From the NCBI GenBank assembly GCA_030272155.1, contig CP126199.1, positions 3,770,501 to 3,834,500 on the forward strand: 64,000 nt of DNA. The letters are read 5' to 3'. The translations under genes were made by a program, and so were the position numbers. Each line of letters begins with the position of its first letter. Positions within the stretch are counted from its first letter, which is position 1. Of the stretch, positions 23,351 through 33,711 are shown piece by piece. The notes beneath the pieces are model-generated. The model saw nothing but the letters and a program-made list of their open reading frames with translations. It was not told the DNA's origin and searched no databases. The DNA comes from Tetradesmus obliquus. Its lineage: Eukaryota; Chlorophyta; Chlorophyceae; Sphaeropleales; Scenedesmaceae.

Positions 23351-23959
23351 GCCAGGCCTTTGCGAAGCATCTTTGCCCCTTCCTGGAGGCCGTCACCAAC
23401 CACTCCTTCATCTTGCAACACAGCTCATGCTGATATCGCTGTTGCCACTGCTGCTGCTGCTGCTGCCGCTCAGGCTTTTGCCAAGGGCCTGGGTCCCTTC
23501 CTAGAGGCAGTGATGGAGCACGACTTCATCCATGCCACCAAGCTCACGCTGATGCTGGCTGCCATCACGGTGCCACTCAACACGCTGTTTGGCACAGTGG
23601 CTGCCATCCTTATCACGCGCAACGAGTTTCCGGGCAAGGTGCGGGCAGCAGTTGTTGCAATGCAGCGCTTGTGTTATGTTGCAGTTGCCTTATTGTGTGG
23701 GTGAGTGTTGGTTTTGGCATCTCGCCCAACGAGTTCCCCGGCAAGGTGCGGGCAGCAGTCATTGCAATGCAGCTGTTGTGTATGATGTTGCAGATGCTGC
23801 TGTTGTGTAGGTGATGGTCAGCTTCATGCTGCGGCTGCAAGCCGGTGTTGGGTATCACATGCAGCGAGATTCAGGGTGAGGTGCAGGGTACAGCTCTAGT
23901 TGCGCTGCTGCAGTTGTGTTGTCACCCTCCATGTCCGTCTGCAGCATAAGACATCCGCC

Positions 23960-23992
<33 letters not shown>

Positions 23993-26304
23993 CGTCAGGT
24001 GCTGCTGCTGTCGCTGCTGGACCTTCCCTTCAGCATCTCCCCCGTGGTGACGGGGCTCATGCTGATGCTGCTGTACGGCCGCGCCGGCTGGTTTGCCACA
24101 GCGCTGGCAGACGGAGGGCTCAAGGTGGTCTTCGCCTTCTCAGGTGGGCTGCGCTTGCTGCTGGTGTTACAAGTTTGTCATTTTGTTACTTTTGCGTGCT
24201 GCAGCGCAGCGAGCTGTGCATTGGGCGGTGTGAGGTCGGGCCGGGTGGCTGCATCGGCGGCCATATCGCGCTGCAAATGCCGCCATCACTGCTCCCTCCG
24301 CAGCGGCAGCCTTAAACGTATGTTTGACTGGGATGCGCTGCGCTGCAGACGTTGGTGGCTGTGCATGCAGTGCTGTCGTGTGGTGCATGAGCAAGCAGGT
24401 ATGCTGCCCCCGACGCTGTCTGTGATGCTGCCCTTCTTCACCGCGTATTTCTGCAGCAGCCTGCCCACTGCGTATGTCCAAACAGCAACACACAACTCGC
24501 AGTCACTATGTCATTATCATTGGTTGTCCTGTCTTGCCTTGTGCCGCAGGCATGCTGCTGGCCACGCTGTTTGTCACGCTGCCCTTCATCAACATATCAT
24601 TTGTGAATTTGTATGTTCAATCAGCAACACATAACACTGGTGCATTGTGCCGCATTGTGCCGCAGGCATGCTGCTGGCCACGCTGTTTGTCACGCTGCCC
24701 TTCATCGTGCGTGAGCTCATCCCCACGCTGGAGCAGATGGACCTGGCGCAGGAGGAGGCAGCACGCTCCCTGGGCGCCAACCCTCTGCAGGTGCGTGGAT
24801 ATGTGGGTGGGTGGGTGGGTGGGTCGCTGGGTGGGTGGTGGTGCCCTGTTAAGCTGCCATGCACAATGTTTGTGGTGCAAAAAAGCGGCGCGCTCGCTGG
24901 GCGCCAACCCGCTGCAGGTGCGTGGGCATGTTGGTGGCTGGGTGGGTGGTGGTTCGATGGCCAGGTGCCATTCAAAGTGTTTGTGGTGCAAACAAAGTAT
25001 TTGTGGTGCAAAAAAGCGGCGCAATTGCTCAGCGCAAACCCGCTGCAGGTGGGTGGCTGGGGTGGGCTGCTGCCATGGCCAGCTGCCTCGCAAAATGGTG
25101 TGTTTGGTGTATGATAGTTTTACGGCAGATGGACCTGGCGCAAGAAGAAGCAGCGCGCTCGCTGGGCGCCAACCAGCTGCAGGTGGGTGGGCGTGTGGGT
25201 GGGTGGGTGGGTGGTGGTGCCATTCTAAGCTGCCATGCAATTGTTTTGCGAAAAAGCGGTGCGCTCATTGGGCGCCAACCCGCTTCAGGTGGGTGGCTGG
25301 AGTGGGCTGCTGCCATGGCCAGCTGCCTCGCAGGTGTATTTGGTGTATGATAGTTGTACGGCAGATGGACCTGGCGCAAGAAGAAGCAGCACGCTCGCTG
25401 GGTGCCAACCCCCTGCAGGTGCTTGGGCATGTTGGTGGCTGGGTGGGTGGTGGTTCGATGGCCAGGTGCCATTCAAAGTGTTTGTGGTGCAGACAAGCGG
25501 TTCGCTTGCTCGCTGAAACCCGCTGCAGGTCGGTGGGTGTGGCAGCCGCTTGCCATGGCCAGATGTATTGCAAAAACAAAACCACTTTGTGTGCTTAGCT
25601 GCGGTTGCCGTGTGTCAGCCCAAATGCACTGCCAGCTGGCTGTTTTCCTGGACAGCCTTGCCGCAAGATTATTTGTGCAGCTCAGCAGTTGCGACATATG
25701 CTGGGCTTGGGTGGTCAGAGCTGGCATGGCGTCTCACACAACCGTCTGGTCACGTTTGTCACGTGCGCGGCTGTGGCTGCAGGTATTCTGGCATGTGACG
25801 CTGCCCAACATCCGCTGGGGGCTGCTGTATGGCGTCATCCTGACCAATGCACGCGCCATGGGCGAGTTCGGCGCAGTCAGCGTAATCTCAGGTGGGCTCA
25901 GCAAATTGATTCAATCTTCTTTACGTTGCCAAATAGTGAAACAGGCACATAGGTGCCCAAATGGCTACAGCTATGTAGATGTACAGGTGCGGCGCTGGTG
26001 GCAGTGGCAGCTGTGCTGTACAAATGGACTCAGGATCTCTGCGCTGCACAAAGGAAATGATTCACTGTCCACTCAGCGGCTCTTGGGTGCGAGCTTTACA
26101 TGTACACTGTGTTTATCTGGAAAGGGCGTGTCCTGCAAGCCGCTGGCGATTGAGCATTCTACAAACGGCTGTCGAAGTATGGGCGCTGCCTGTGACATGT
26201 GTGATTGCGTCCTGCGTGACACGCACAGTACATGTGACTGCGTGCTGCACTCACCGACACTGCTGCTGCATGTGACTGCGTGCTGCACTCACCAACACTG
26301 CTGC

Positions 26305-26373
<69 letters not shown>

Positions 26374-26548
26374 AGGAAACATCATTGGGCGCACGCAGAC
26401 GCTGACGCTGTTTGTGGAGTCAGCCTACAAGGAGTACAACAGTGAGGCAGCCTTTGCTGCTGCAGTGCTGCTGTCCTGCCTGGCACTGGGCACGCTGTGG
26501 GTCAAGGACAAAGTGGAGCAGGCTGCAGCAGCAGAGGCCGCCAAGTGA
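22140..26548 (+). CDS. SULP: plastid sulfate permease, CysT/SulP type
   Basis: Membrane subunit of the ABC sulfate importer in the chloroplast envelope, cyanobacterial CysT type and nuclear-encoded in chlorophytes such as Chlamydomonas (SULP1). Seven exons in phase: 22140-22415, 22874-22966, 23474-23638, 23999-24143, 24666-24790, 25783-25891, 26376-26548; 361 residues. Exon 1 is a Ser/Arg-rich transit peptide. Hydrophobic segments follow in exon 2 ([20 protein letters not shown]), exon 3 ([20 protein letters not shown]), exon 4 ([17 protein letters not shown]) and exon 5 ([15 protein letters not shown]). The ABC-permease EAA loop is [21 protein letters not shown], crossing the exon 5-6 junction. 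The protein ends [22 protein letters not shown] then an Ala/Glu tail. Introns 2-5 carry many degenerate copies of flanking exon edges (listed separately). Confidence 0.96.
23345..23445 (+). repeat. degenerate copy of SULP exon 3 start
   Basis: After a CTG tract, about 90 nt resemble the start of exon 3. CAGGCCTTTGCGAAG followed by CCCTTCCTGGAGGCCGTCACC mirrors CAGGCTTTTGCCAAG and CCCTTCCTAGAGGCAGTGATG at 23471 onward. The acceptor CAG is preserved. The copy diverges after ACTCCTTCATC. It lies in intron 2, about 120 nt upstream of the real exon. Confidence 0.85.
23715..23815 (+). repeat. copy of SULP exon 3 end plus donor
   Basis: AACGAGTTCCCCGGCAAGGTGCGGGCAGCAG repeats the real junction AACGAGTTTCCGGGCAAG|GTGCGGGCAGCAG (23621-23650), and similarity runs on into the intron. 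The GT donor is preserved. One unit is copied, about 100 nt into intron 3. Confidence 0.85.
24400..24715 (+). repeat. three acceptor-side copies of SULP exon 5
   Basis: The block CCGCAGGCATGCTGCTGGCC...CTGCCCTTCATC occurs at about 24546-24593 and again at the real exon (24660-24707), nearly identical over about 48 nt. A more diverged copy lies at about 24398-24443 (GCAGGTATGCTGCCCCCGACG). The downstream TATGTTCAATCAGCAACACA-type segment is duplicated too (about 24473 and 24610). The real exon is the last copy. Confidence 0.88.
24725..25545 (+). repeat. seven-copy donor array in SULP intron 5
   Basis: The end of exon 5 plus donor (CTGGGCGCCAACCC.CTGCAG|GTG) occurs seven times. The last exon-like base is at 24790 (real), 24917, 25048, 25182, 25288, 25418 and 25528; spacing 127, 131, 134, 106, 130 and 110 bp. 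Two decoys (ending 25182 and 25418) extend back through CAGATGGACCTGGCGCAAGA, about 55 nt of exon. The others keep about 35 nt preceded by an AAAAAAGCGG-like sequence. Every copy keeps AG|GT. Downstream GGTGGGTGGGTGG and CCATGGCCAG spacers repeat with the units. Confidence 0.93.
26297..26375 (+). repeat. long CTG tract at SULP acceptor
   Basis: More than 20 near-perfect CTG triplets end directly in TGCAG, the acceptor of exon 7. It is the longest triplet run in the window. The last part forms the 3' splice site itself. Confidence 0.9.
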
Positions 26549-27480
26549 TGCAGCAGCGCGACAGATTGATAGCTGCAAGTACGGTTTAGCTAGGCGTAGG
26601 GGTGTGATAGAATGTGCAGAAGCTGGCAGCAGCAGGATGGGTTTGGGCAGGCCACCGCTCAGCCAAGTTGAGTTGTTGTGAGGTGGGTTTTGAGGGAGCA
26701 GTGTCAGCAGGTCGCCCTGCTGTGATATGGACAGAACACATGGTGATACACTTGCAAATGGCAGTCAGCTTGAGGCAGGAACTGCCAGTGTATTATGCCA
26801 TCGGGTATTGCTTGTTTGAGGTGTGTGCAGCCCCTGCTGTACATGCGACATCACACAGTAGTGCTGTGGCAGCATTGCTCCTGCTTCATGCAGTTGTTGC
26901 ACTTTCGTTGTAACGATGGTGTGCTGATATGGACAGTTTGCACGTTAATGCTCTTTATACAGTTTGGAGTTTGGGGCAAGTTTTGATGGGGTGTCCTGCT
27001 GCCATGGCAACTGAAGACCCAGGTTGATCATCCAGCAGGCAGTGTTTGCAGCATGGTGGCAGCACTGTTCTATAAAAAGGCGTATTCGGTAACCAAGGCT
27101 GGCTTCCAAGCACCTGGGCCAATGATGTCAAGGGCAGACGCTTGCAAACGTGCAGTGCTCTGGTCAAGCTAAAGGAGGAGTGTTGACTGTTCAAGGCTCC
27201 GTCATACTACAGCGCCCCCAGCTGCAACAGCTGCCCGTAAACCTTTACTGCGCTTCAAAATACCCAATGATACCAGGCTCAGGTGGCACTGCTCTTGCTA
27301 TCGCTTGCTACGGACACTTAAGCGAGGTTTAGTGGCCTTCGGTCCAATCCACGGTGAAAGAATGATCTGTGCAGCGCACGTGGCGTGAAGTTGATAGCTT
27401 GTGTTAGTGAAGCTTGCTCCGCTTGTGAAAGGTGCATTCGCTCAGATCACTGGCAGCAGGGGGAGGGAGCAGCACATTGA
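26549..27480. other. SULP 3' UTR and intergenic
   Basis: T/G-rich 3' UTR to about 26930, then about 500 nt that should contain the carbonic anhydrase promoter. A TATAAAAA word at about 27071 is the only core-promoter-like motif, about 460 nt before the proposed 5' exon end. No open frame of note. Confidence 0.4.
26909..26913 (+). terminator. TGTAA poly(A)-type signal
   Basis: TGTAA lies about 360 nt after the SULP stop codon, in T/G-rich sequence, matching the usual green-algal polyadenylation word. Confidence 0.45.
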
Positions 27481-27533
27481 ACTCACTCCCCCGACAGTAG
27501 TGCTCAGGAGAAACACAATATAGCACAGGCACA

Positions 27534-28282
27534 AGTAAGAGAAATTCCGCTTTGTGCAGGCTCTGCACCAAACGGACTGCAGCCTTCCTAACACGCTTGC
27601 TCTGGCCTGCGCGCAGTGCCGTTCACGGTGGTGCACCTTGGGCGCCACCCTAAGCCAAAGGACCTCATTGGCAAGGCTATGTACGCGCTGGGCGGCATGA
27701 TGCGCGGCCTAGGCACAGCACTAGACAGCATAGGGGTGGTGGTGCAGGGCCCATACGCCAGGCACGACCACCGTGAGTGGCAAACGCTGCTATGGAAGCC
27801 GTTTGTATATCAGTTCCAAATGGGCAGTGCAGCAGCTGCTGATCAGGAGCTCTGGCAGTGCTTGCAGCTGCACCAACAGCACCAACAGCAGCAGCAGCGG
27901 AGCTGACGCAACTAGCGCCGACTGGCACTGCAACAGCTCTGTCGCTACTGGGCATTATGAGGGGCACCTGAAAGCAGCCACGGCCATCTGCAGCGGCAAT
28001 GCTCTCTGTTGCAACAGGCAGCAGTGCTTGTGCCCGCAGGTATTAGCAAGAATGGAGTCGTAGCTCAGCGCACTGCACATTCTGTTGAACACAACACAAG
28101 CAATCCCACTGCATGTTCTGTTTGCAAACATGGCTCAAGGTTGTCCCCTGCTTCATCTGCCTGTGTATGCAGTGGTGCCAAACACAGCCTGGATGCCTTT
28201 TGAGGCAAACGCAGACATCAAGCCCGCAGCAGGCGCGCAGCAGCAGGTGCGGCCAGTGGGCATGCGCCCCGCGTGCGTATAT

Positions 28283-28317
<35 letters not shown>

Positions 28318-31118
28318 GCGGCCATTACTGGCGGAGTGCCGGCTGTGGAACTCCAGCTATGAACCTGGCAGGCATGACGCAGCACTCCTGCACACTGCCG
28401 TCAAGGCAATTGCAACATTGTTGCAGCAACTGCATTGGCAGCGTAACATAGTCAAGGATGCAGCCACCGAGCAAGGCAACCGGTTGAACAAGCAGCAGCA
28501 GCGGCAACAGCACAGCAGCAGCAGCAGCAGCTGGTTTGCAGTCTTTGATCTGCCCAACACACAGCTTGCAGCATGCCTGAGCTTGGTGGTGTGGATGGAT
28601 TGGTGCTGATGGCTCTGCAGTGACAACTGCTGCTCCACCTCCGCAGTGCTCTTTGCAGCAGCAGCAGCAAGTGCTAATACAATAACAGCAGCAGGCATCC
28701 GCTGCCGCCACTGTGGCCGTCTGGGCTGGCCGCAGCGCTGCTTCACCCACCAGCCACACAGCCACACCACTCGCGCTAATGTCTCTAACACGTTATGCCA
28801 CGTGCCTGCTGCCAGGTGCCTTTCAACCCGCGGCTGCGTGAGTCGCCGGCTCTGGATATTGTGGCACCGCTCAAGAAGGGCAGCGCTGGCTTTGTTGCGC
28901 CCAATGCCAAGGTCATTGGCAATGTGTCACTCGGCAGCCAGGTGTCCATCTGGTACGGCGCAGTGCTGCGAGGTGAGCAGTGTTTTGGAGCTGAGTGCCG
29001 CAAAGCACAGGGTGGCACATGAGTAGTGCACAGGGTGGCAGATGATCATGTGGCTGGTAGCGCAATGCTGCGAGGTGAGTTGTTTCTGGGGATTGCTGAT
29101 GTCAGGCTGTGTTACGAAACCAGGGTGGCACCTGATGACATGTGTGGTGTCCATCCAGTGTCCAGAGAGTCGTGTTGAGATGCATGGTGCATGTGCTGGT
29201 GTTGTTTGGCTGTACCCTGTTGCTCTGCAAGTTGCTGGTGTTATAAAGCACAGCTCGGTGGGTTGATCACAGGCGTTGCTCACCACGGAGATATCACTCT
29301 GCTGCACGCGACATCATTGCCATCACGAGATCACACAGCACAGCCCGGCGTTTGCTACTCACCATGGTGTTATTAACAACTCGTATTATTGTTGCGCACC
29401 GGGTGCAGGCGACATCAACGCCATCACTGTCGGCGACAAGACCAACATCCAGGACAACGTGGTGGTGCATGTGGCGCGCCACAGCCTCACCTCTGCACCG
29501 GCAGGCGGCCCCAAGCCCACCGTGATCGGCTCAGCAGTGACCATCGGCCACGGCGCAACGCTGCACGCATGCACCATCGGCGACGGCTGCCTGGTGCGTG
29601 CTTTACGTGTTGTGCTATATGCTGTTGATGTGCTTCTGCAGCTTGGTGTCTGGTGGTTGAGAGGCAATCCTGCACGGCCGGGCGTATGTGTTGTCGCACT
29701 GTCGCAGCATTAGGTGGAGCCACATGGCTGCGCAACAGCCGCATTCGCAACGCAACTGATCAGCGGCACGTGCTGTGGCTGCTGACTGGCACCCGCTAGT
29801 GTGCAGATGGGGCTTGTCAACTGTATATGGTTAGAACAAGTGTATATGGTCAGAACACATCACCCCCTAGTGTGCAGATGGGGCTTGTCAACTGTATATG
29901 GTCAGAACAAGTGTCTTTGCAGCTGAGCCAGAGCTCCTTGCACCTCACAGTCTTGTCGCTGTCTCCTTATCTATGCAGGTGGGCATGGGCGCGACGCTGC
30001 TGGATGGCGTGGTGCTGGAGCCAGGCAGCATTGTGGGAGCAGGCGCAGTGGTGCCGCCAGGTGAGGCCCGGCCAGAGATCCACCTTCTGCCAGTAGATCC
30101 ACCAGAGATCCACCTTCTGCCAGAGATCCACCTTCTGCCAGTGGAGGAGGACATGCATGTACCCAATTTATGTAGCCATGTCATGCACCCATGTCATGTC
30201 TCGTGTCGTGTCATGGCATAGCATGAGGTTTTGTTTTGCCAAGGATCCACCTGCTGCCTGTAGAGGACGACAGTCATGTGGTCATTCATGTCTGCAGTGG
30301 GACTGTGCTGTTGGCGTTGTGCAGCTTGCAGTTGCTGTGCGGCAGCTGGCGTGGTGGTGTGGCGCGTGGTGGTGACATGACACTGCGATCTGCCAGAGCT
30401 GTTGCTCCTGGACTCAGGTTTGCGCAAAGGCATTCGATGTAGCGGAAGTTGGTGCATGCTAGGACAGCAGCTGTGTGCACCAAACTTGCTGTGCAATGTG
30501 AATTGGACAGCGAGCTTGATGCAGACAGCTGCTGCCCATCGAGAATTCACAAGCAGCGGCCAAGTCATGCTGCACGCTACAGCTGCAATACCAACCGGCA
30601 ACCTCTTTCTAACCTGCGTGTTTGTACTTTCCAACCTGCCTGTTGCGTCCGTGTGCTGCGCGCTGCCGCAGACGCTGCCGTGAAGAGCGGCGAGGTCTGG
30701 GTGGGGTACCCTATACTGTGCCACACATCAGGCATGAGTCTCATTGACCTCATTGTTGCCCTTTTCTCTTTTCGCTGACTGATATCGCTGTGCTGCTTGC
30801 CGCCTGCCCCTGCTGCTGCCACAGGCGCTGTCGTGAAGAGCGGCGAGATCTGGGCTGGCGCTCCCGCCAAGCTGCTGCGCAAGCTGTCAGCGGAGGAGAA
30901 GGGCTTCGTGGCGGCCTCAGCAGACAACTACGCCAAGCTGGCCACAGAGCACAGGTGCGACGGCTGCATGTCTTGACGTTGGTGTTATAGATAGGGTGAC
31001 ATGTGTGGCCTTGGGCAGCAGTAGGGGCTCGTAGCAGTGTGCAGGGGTCTTCCACAGCCCAGCACTGGAGCTGCTGTCACTGGCATGCTGCTGTTTCCGC
31101 TGCTGCCGCCGCCGCCGC

Positions 31119-31153
<35 letters not shown>

Positions 31154-31452
31154 TAGGATTGAAAATGAACAGCTGTTTGAGGAGGTGTACCTTGACTGAC
31201 CATATTCCCAAATCATTTCCAATTTCTCTCGCCTCATGTCATGTTCTTATTAATTCATTTCATTCCTTCTGCTGCTGCTGCTGCTGCCGCTGCCACCGCT
31301 GCAGGATTGAGAACGGCAAGCTGTTTGAGGAGGTGTTCCTGGACGCGGCCATTGCGGAGGAGCGCGAGTGGCGCTCCCTCACCGACATCGACCTGCACAT
31401 GGGCATTGCACGCGACGACCAGACGCAGCTGGTGCTGGCCACACGCGGCTAG
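27534..31452 (+). CDS. gamma-type carbonic anhydrase
   Basis: Left-handed beta-helix protein of the gamma-CA family, known in plants and green algae as part of mitochondrial complex I. Exons: 27617-27804, 28816-28972, 29409-29593, 29979-30060, 30825-30954, 31305-31452. Hexapeptide-repeat blocks are clear: GFVAPNAKVIGNVSLGSQVS, IWYGAVLRGDINAITVGDKT, NIQDNVVVHVARH, VIGSAVTIGHGATLHACTIG, VGMGATLLDGVVLEPGSIVG and SGEIWAGAPAKLLRKLSAEE. Zinc-site histidines are visible as VVHVARH and TIGHGATLHAC. The N-terminus (MYALGGMMRGLGTALDSIGV) matches the amphipathic start of plant gamma-CAs. No in-frame ATG begins the first exon. If spliced from a GTAAGA donor at 27534/27535, the ATG is split as A|TG (27534 plus 27617-27618). 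An internal ATG at 27679 is the alternative. The exon 1 donor (27804, GTATAT) is the weakest join. Confidence 0.92.
29792..29915 (+). repeat. 71-bp direct repeat in carbonic anhydrase intron
   Basis: CTAGTGTGCAGATGGGGCTT followed by GTCAACTGTATATGG occurs at 29796 and again at 29867, with a shorter TGTATATGGT(C/T)AGAACA sub-repeat between them. It lies just before exon 5 and does not copy exon sequence. Confidence 0.8.
30063..30150 (+). repeat. short tandem repeat after exon 5
   Basis: AGAGATCCACCTTCTGCC occurs three times between 30073 and 30140, with a shortened AGATCCACC copy between them. A diverged copy (AAGGATCCACCTGCTGCC) lies at about 30241. Confidence 0.8.
30660..30720 (+). repeat. 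copy of exon 6 start (carbonic anhydrase)
   Basis: CGCAGACGCTGCCGTGAAGAGCGGCGAGGTCTGGG mirrors the real exon 6 start ACAGGCGCTGTCGTGAAGAGCGGCGAGATCTGGG at 30821. The AG is preserved and similarity stops after about 40 nt. The copy is upstream of the real exon. Confidence 0.85.
31150..31200 (+). repeat. copy of exon 7 start (carbonic anhydrase)
   Basis: After a CTG tract and CATAG, GATTGAAAATGAACAGCTGT then TTGAGGAGGTGTACCTTGAC mirrors the real exon 7 start at 31305. The acceptor AG is preserved. The copy soon reaches an in-frame stop. Confidence 0.85.
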
Positions 31453-31695
31453 ACGCCGCTGTCGCTTGCTGCAGCTGCTGCAGGTCGGGGAGTTGTGTCC
31501 CCTGCAACAGCAGTGTCGTACAACAAATGTAGCTGGTGCTGGCCACGCGCGGCTCGACGCTGCTGCTGGCTGCTGCAGCTGGTGCAGCTGGTGTTTTGAT
31601 TCAGTTACACAGTTGCGTCTACTGCAACAGCAGCATTGTTGTACGGCGGGCGCAACTGGTGCTGGCCATGCCTGGTTGGACGTCACTGTCTGCTG
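31425..31695 (+). repeat. three copies of the last-exon end
   Basis: CAGCTGGTGCTGGCCACACG and its stop-codon context (real, about 31426-31460) recur at about 31529-31560 and 31650-31685 in the 3' UTR. Spacing is roughly 100-120 bp, with CTGCTG and GCAACAGCAG spacers. These copies lie beyond the stop codon and cannot be splice-site decoys in the normal sense. Confidence 0.82.
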
Positions 31696-32346
31696 CAAAG
31701 GATCATAACAAGAGCCATCCAGCATGCGATGGTTTGATGTGCAGCACCGCACACTAGCAGCTGCGCTGCCGTGAATGGGGTGGGGCGGCAGTTGCTGTTG
31801 GCTACGCTGTCGCGCCACATGTGGCATGTGGCATGTGCTAGGACACTTATGCTTGTGGGTTCAGGGGGGCTTGGCAAATGGTGGGCCTGGCAGGTAGGCC
31901 ACAGGCACAATTGGTCGATCACAATAGGGGGCATGCCAGGCGCATGCAGATGAAGAAGGTGCTTTGACAGTAATGTCACAGCATGCCGTGCATTGGTGTG
32001 GCTTTTTATGCATAATGCAGCTCAGCAGAGCTGCAGTTGGTGACACAGCTTTGCTTTATGCAGGTGGACGGAAGTTGTGCTCAGCGTGCCCTGCTTGCAA
32101 GCTGTGTTTTGTGGTGGTTTCGGAGCAGCATCGCTCAATCAGCGGTGGCTGCTGGCTTGTTAACAGGTAGTGTTTGGGTGTTGCATGATAATCTGGTTCA
32201 TCTTGTGGCCAGCTGCACACTGGTTGGTGTGCATGAACTTGAGGTGCCACCGCGGCACACGAGGCATGTTTTGCAATTGAGGTGCGCCTTCTGGGGAAGG
32301 TGCAGCTCAGCTGCGAAGCTGGCAACCGAAAGTAGGACGGGAGTGA

Positions 32347-32351
32347 TGTAA
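32347..32351 (+). terminator. TGTAA poly(A)-type signal
   Basis: TGTAA about 900 nt after the carbonic anhydrase stop. It would imply a long 3' UTR; other ends are possible. Confidence 0.3.
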
Positions 32352-32617
32352 AGGAATATTTACGGCTCCTGTCGTCTGTGTTGATTTTGATGGCAACTGT
32401 GGTCAAACTTGTCATATGCACAGTGCAGGAACGGGTTTGAACAAATCAAGAACATCAGGTACCTCAGACTACAAAGGACCAGAAGACCGTCAGTGCTCGT
32501 TCCCCCTAGTCATCGTGGCTGCTGCGGGAACAGCACTGACCAGGTTTCATTTTGATTGCAGGTAATACTGAGAACAAGTAATAGCAGGAGGAGCAGCACA
32601 TCAGAATATATGAAGTT

Positions 32618-32723
32618 GAAGACAGCAGCCATGGTGGCAGGGGGCGCCTCCTAGATGCGTGAGTGAGCAACATGTTGCATTCAGCTATTGCAAACTGTGT
32701 TTACATGCCAATGCAAGCTTTTT
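32618..32723 (+). repeat. 106-bp dispersed repeat, copy 1
   Basis: From GAAGACAGCAGCCATGGTGG to GCCAATGCAAGCTTTTT, this segment is the reverse complement of 49376-49481 with a single difference that I can see. Sequence outside these limits diverges at once. Confidence 0.9.
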
Positions 32724-33543
32724 ACAGGTAGAAGCAAGTATTCTGCTGCTGGTACCAACACCGACACTCTTCACGTGACCACATGCTTGTACTGCTGTGG
32801 GGATCATCCGTGAACACGGCATGCACCAGTGAATGTTTGCAAGCAGAGAAAACGGCAGCAGCATGGGGCAGTGGAGCTCGAGCAAGCAAGCCAGAGGCAT
32901 CTTCTGGTGTGACTGTGAGCTGTCAAGCTAGCTCCCCGTGCTGGATGATGAGTGTATTGGCAAAATCGAGTAGGCGGCTGTGCATCTACCTACATTTTTA
33001 CACAGCTACACCGTCTAATACACGCCCTGAGCTGTTCATTAGAGTACGAGGGTAGTCCAACACCAAATCAGGAGCTTCGCTTACCAGGTCACGTCATCAA
33101 CCGGCATAAGACGCGTGCCATCCAAAATCACCGTAAATGTTGCTGTCGTTATCAGTGCTGCTGGTGCTGTAGGCCACGCTACTGGTCTCGTACATCAGTT
33201 TCGGAGCAGAAGGACAGGCTATGGTGAGCTGTGCGTTGTAGAGTCCATCTAAAACACGAATTCCAAAACTGCTCATCCTGCTCGTTGTCGGTGCAGTGTG
33301 AGCCTTGTTGCTTGACCAGTTCACGTGAGATGACTGAAGCTTTTTCTTCCTGTGGCTATTCAAAGCGGCGGCAAACACTTCATATACATCAAATACCACC
33401 TGCTGAATGAATTATATGCAGCATAAGCCGATTAGACGTGCGCAAAAGCAAAGATCTCAGTTTCATCATGACATGTTACTGTTACAGTACACGTAGTCTT
33501 TCTACGCAGCATGTGGCAGCACACCAAAATCTTTGATAATGCA

Positions 33544-33549
33544 TATATA
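33544..33549 (+). promoter_or_regulatory. possible TATA box of CPOX
   Basis: TATATA within GCATATATAG, about 165 nt upstream of the CPOX start codon. The position is reasonable given a short 5' UTR; otherwise unsupported. Confidence 0.35.
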
Positions 33550-33711
33550 GTTGACCTGTAGCTCCGAGTCACACAGTCACCCTCGTGGTCGAGCTACTAA
33601 ACCTGTGCAGGAGTGCTTTCGCCACTGCACACCCTCATTCAACACCTGGTGCATTTCCCTGGTACCTCATCTCACTTTGTGCAGCCAGATCTGGTGCGAG
33701 ACAGTCGCAGC

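Larger units (their letters stand above)
31696..33540. other. intergenic, one orphan ORF
   Basis: This holds the 3' UTR of the carbonic anhydrase gene, then about 1 kb of less CAG-rich sequence. A minus-strand frame (33399-33097, about 100 residues, VYEVFAAALNSHRKKKLQSS near its start) has balanced composition unlike most shadow frames. It lies directly upstream of the CPOX promoter region, has no recognisable family, and is listed only as a possibility. Confidence 0.35.

Noticed and set aside
24474-25598. Long continuous frame through the SULP donor array
   Set aside because: It arises because repeat units lack stops in that frame; it disagrees with the conserved exon 5 to exon 6 junction.
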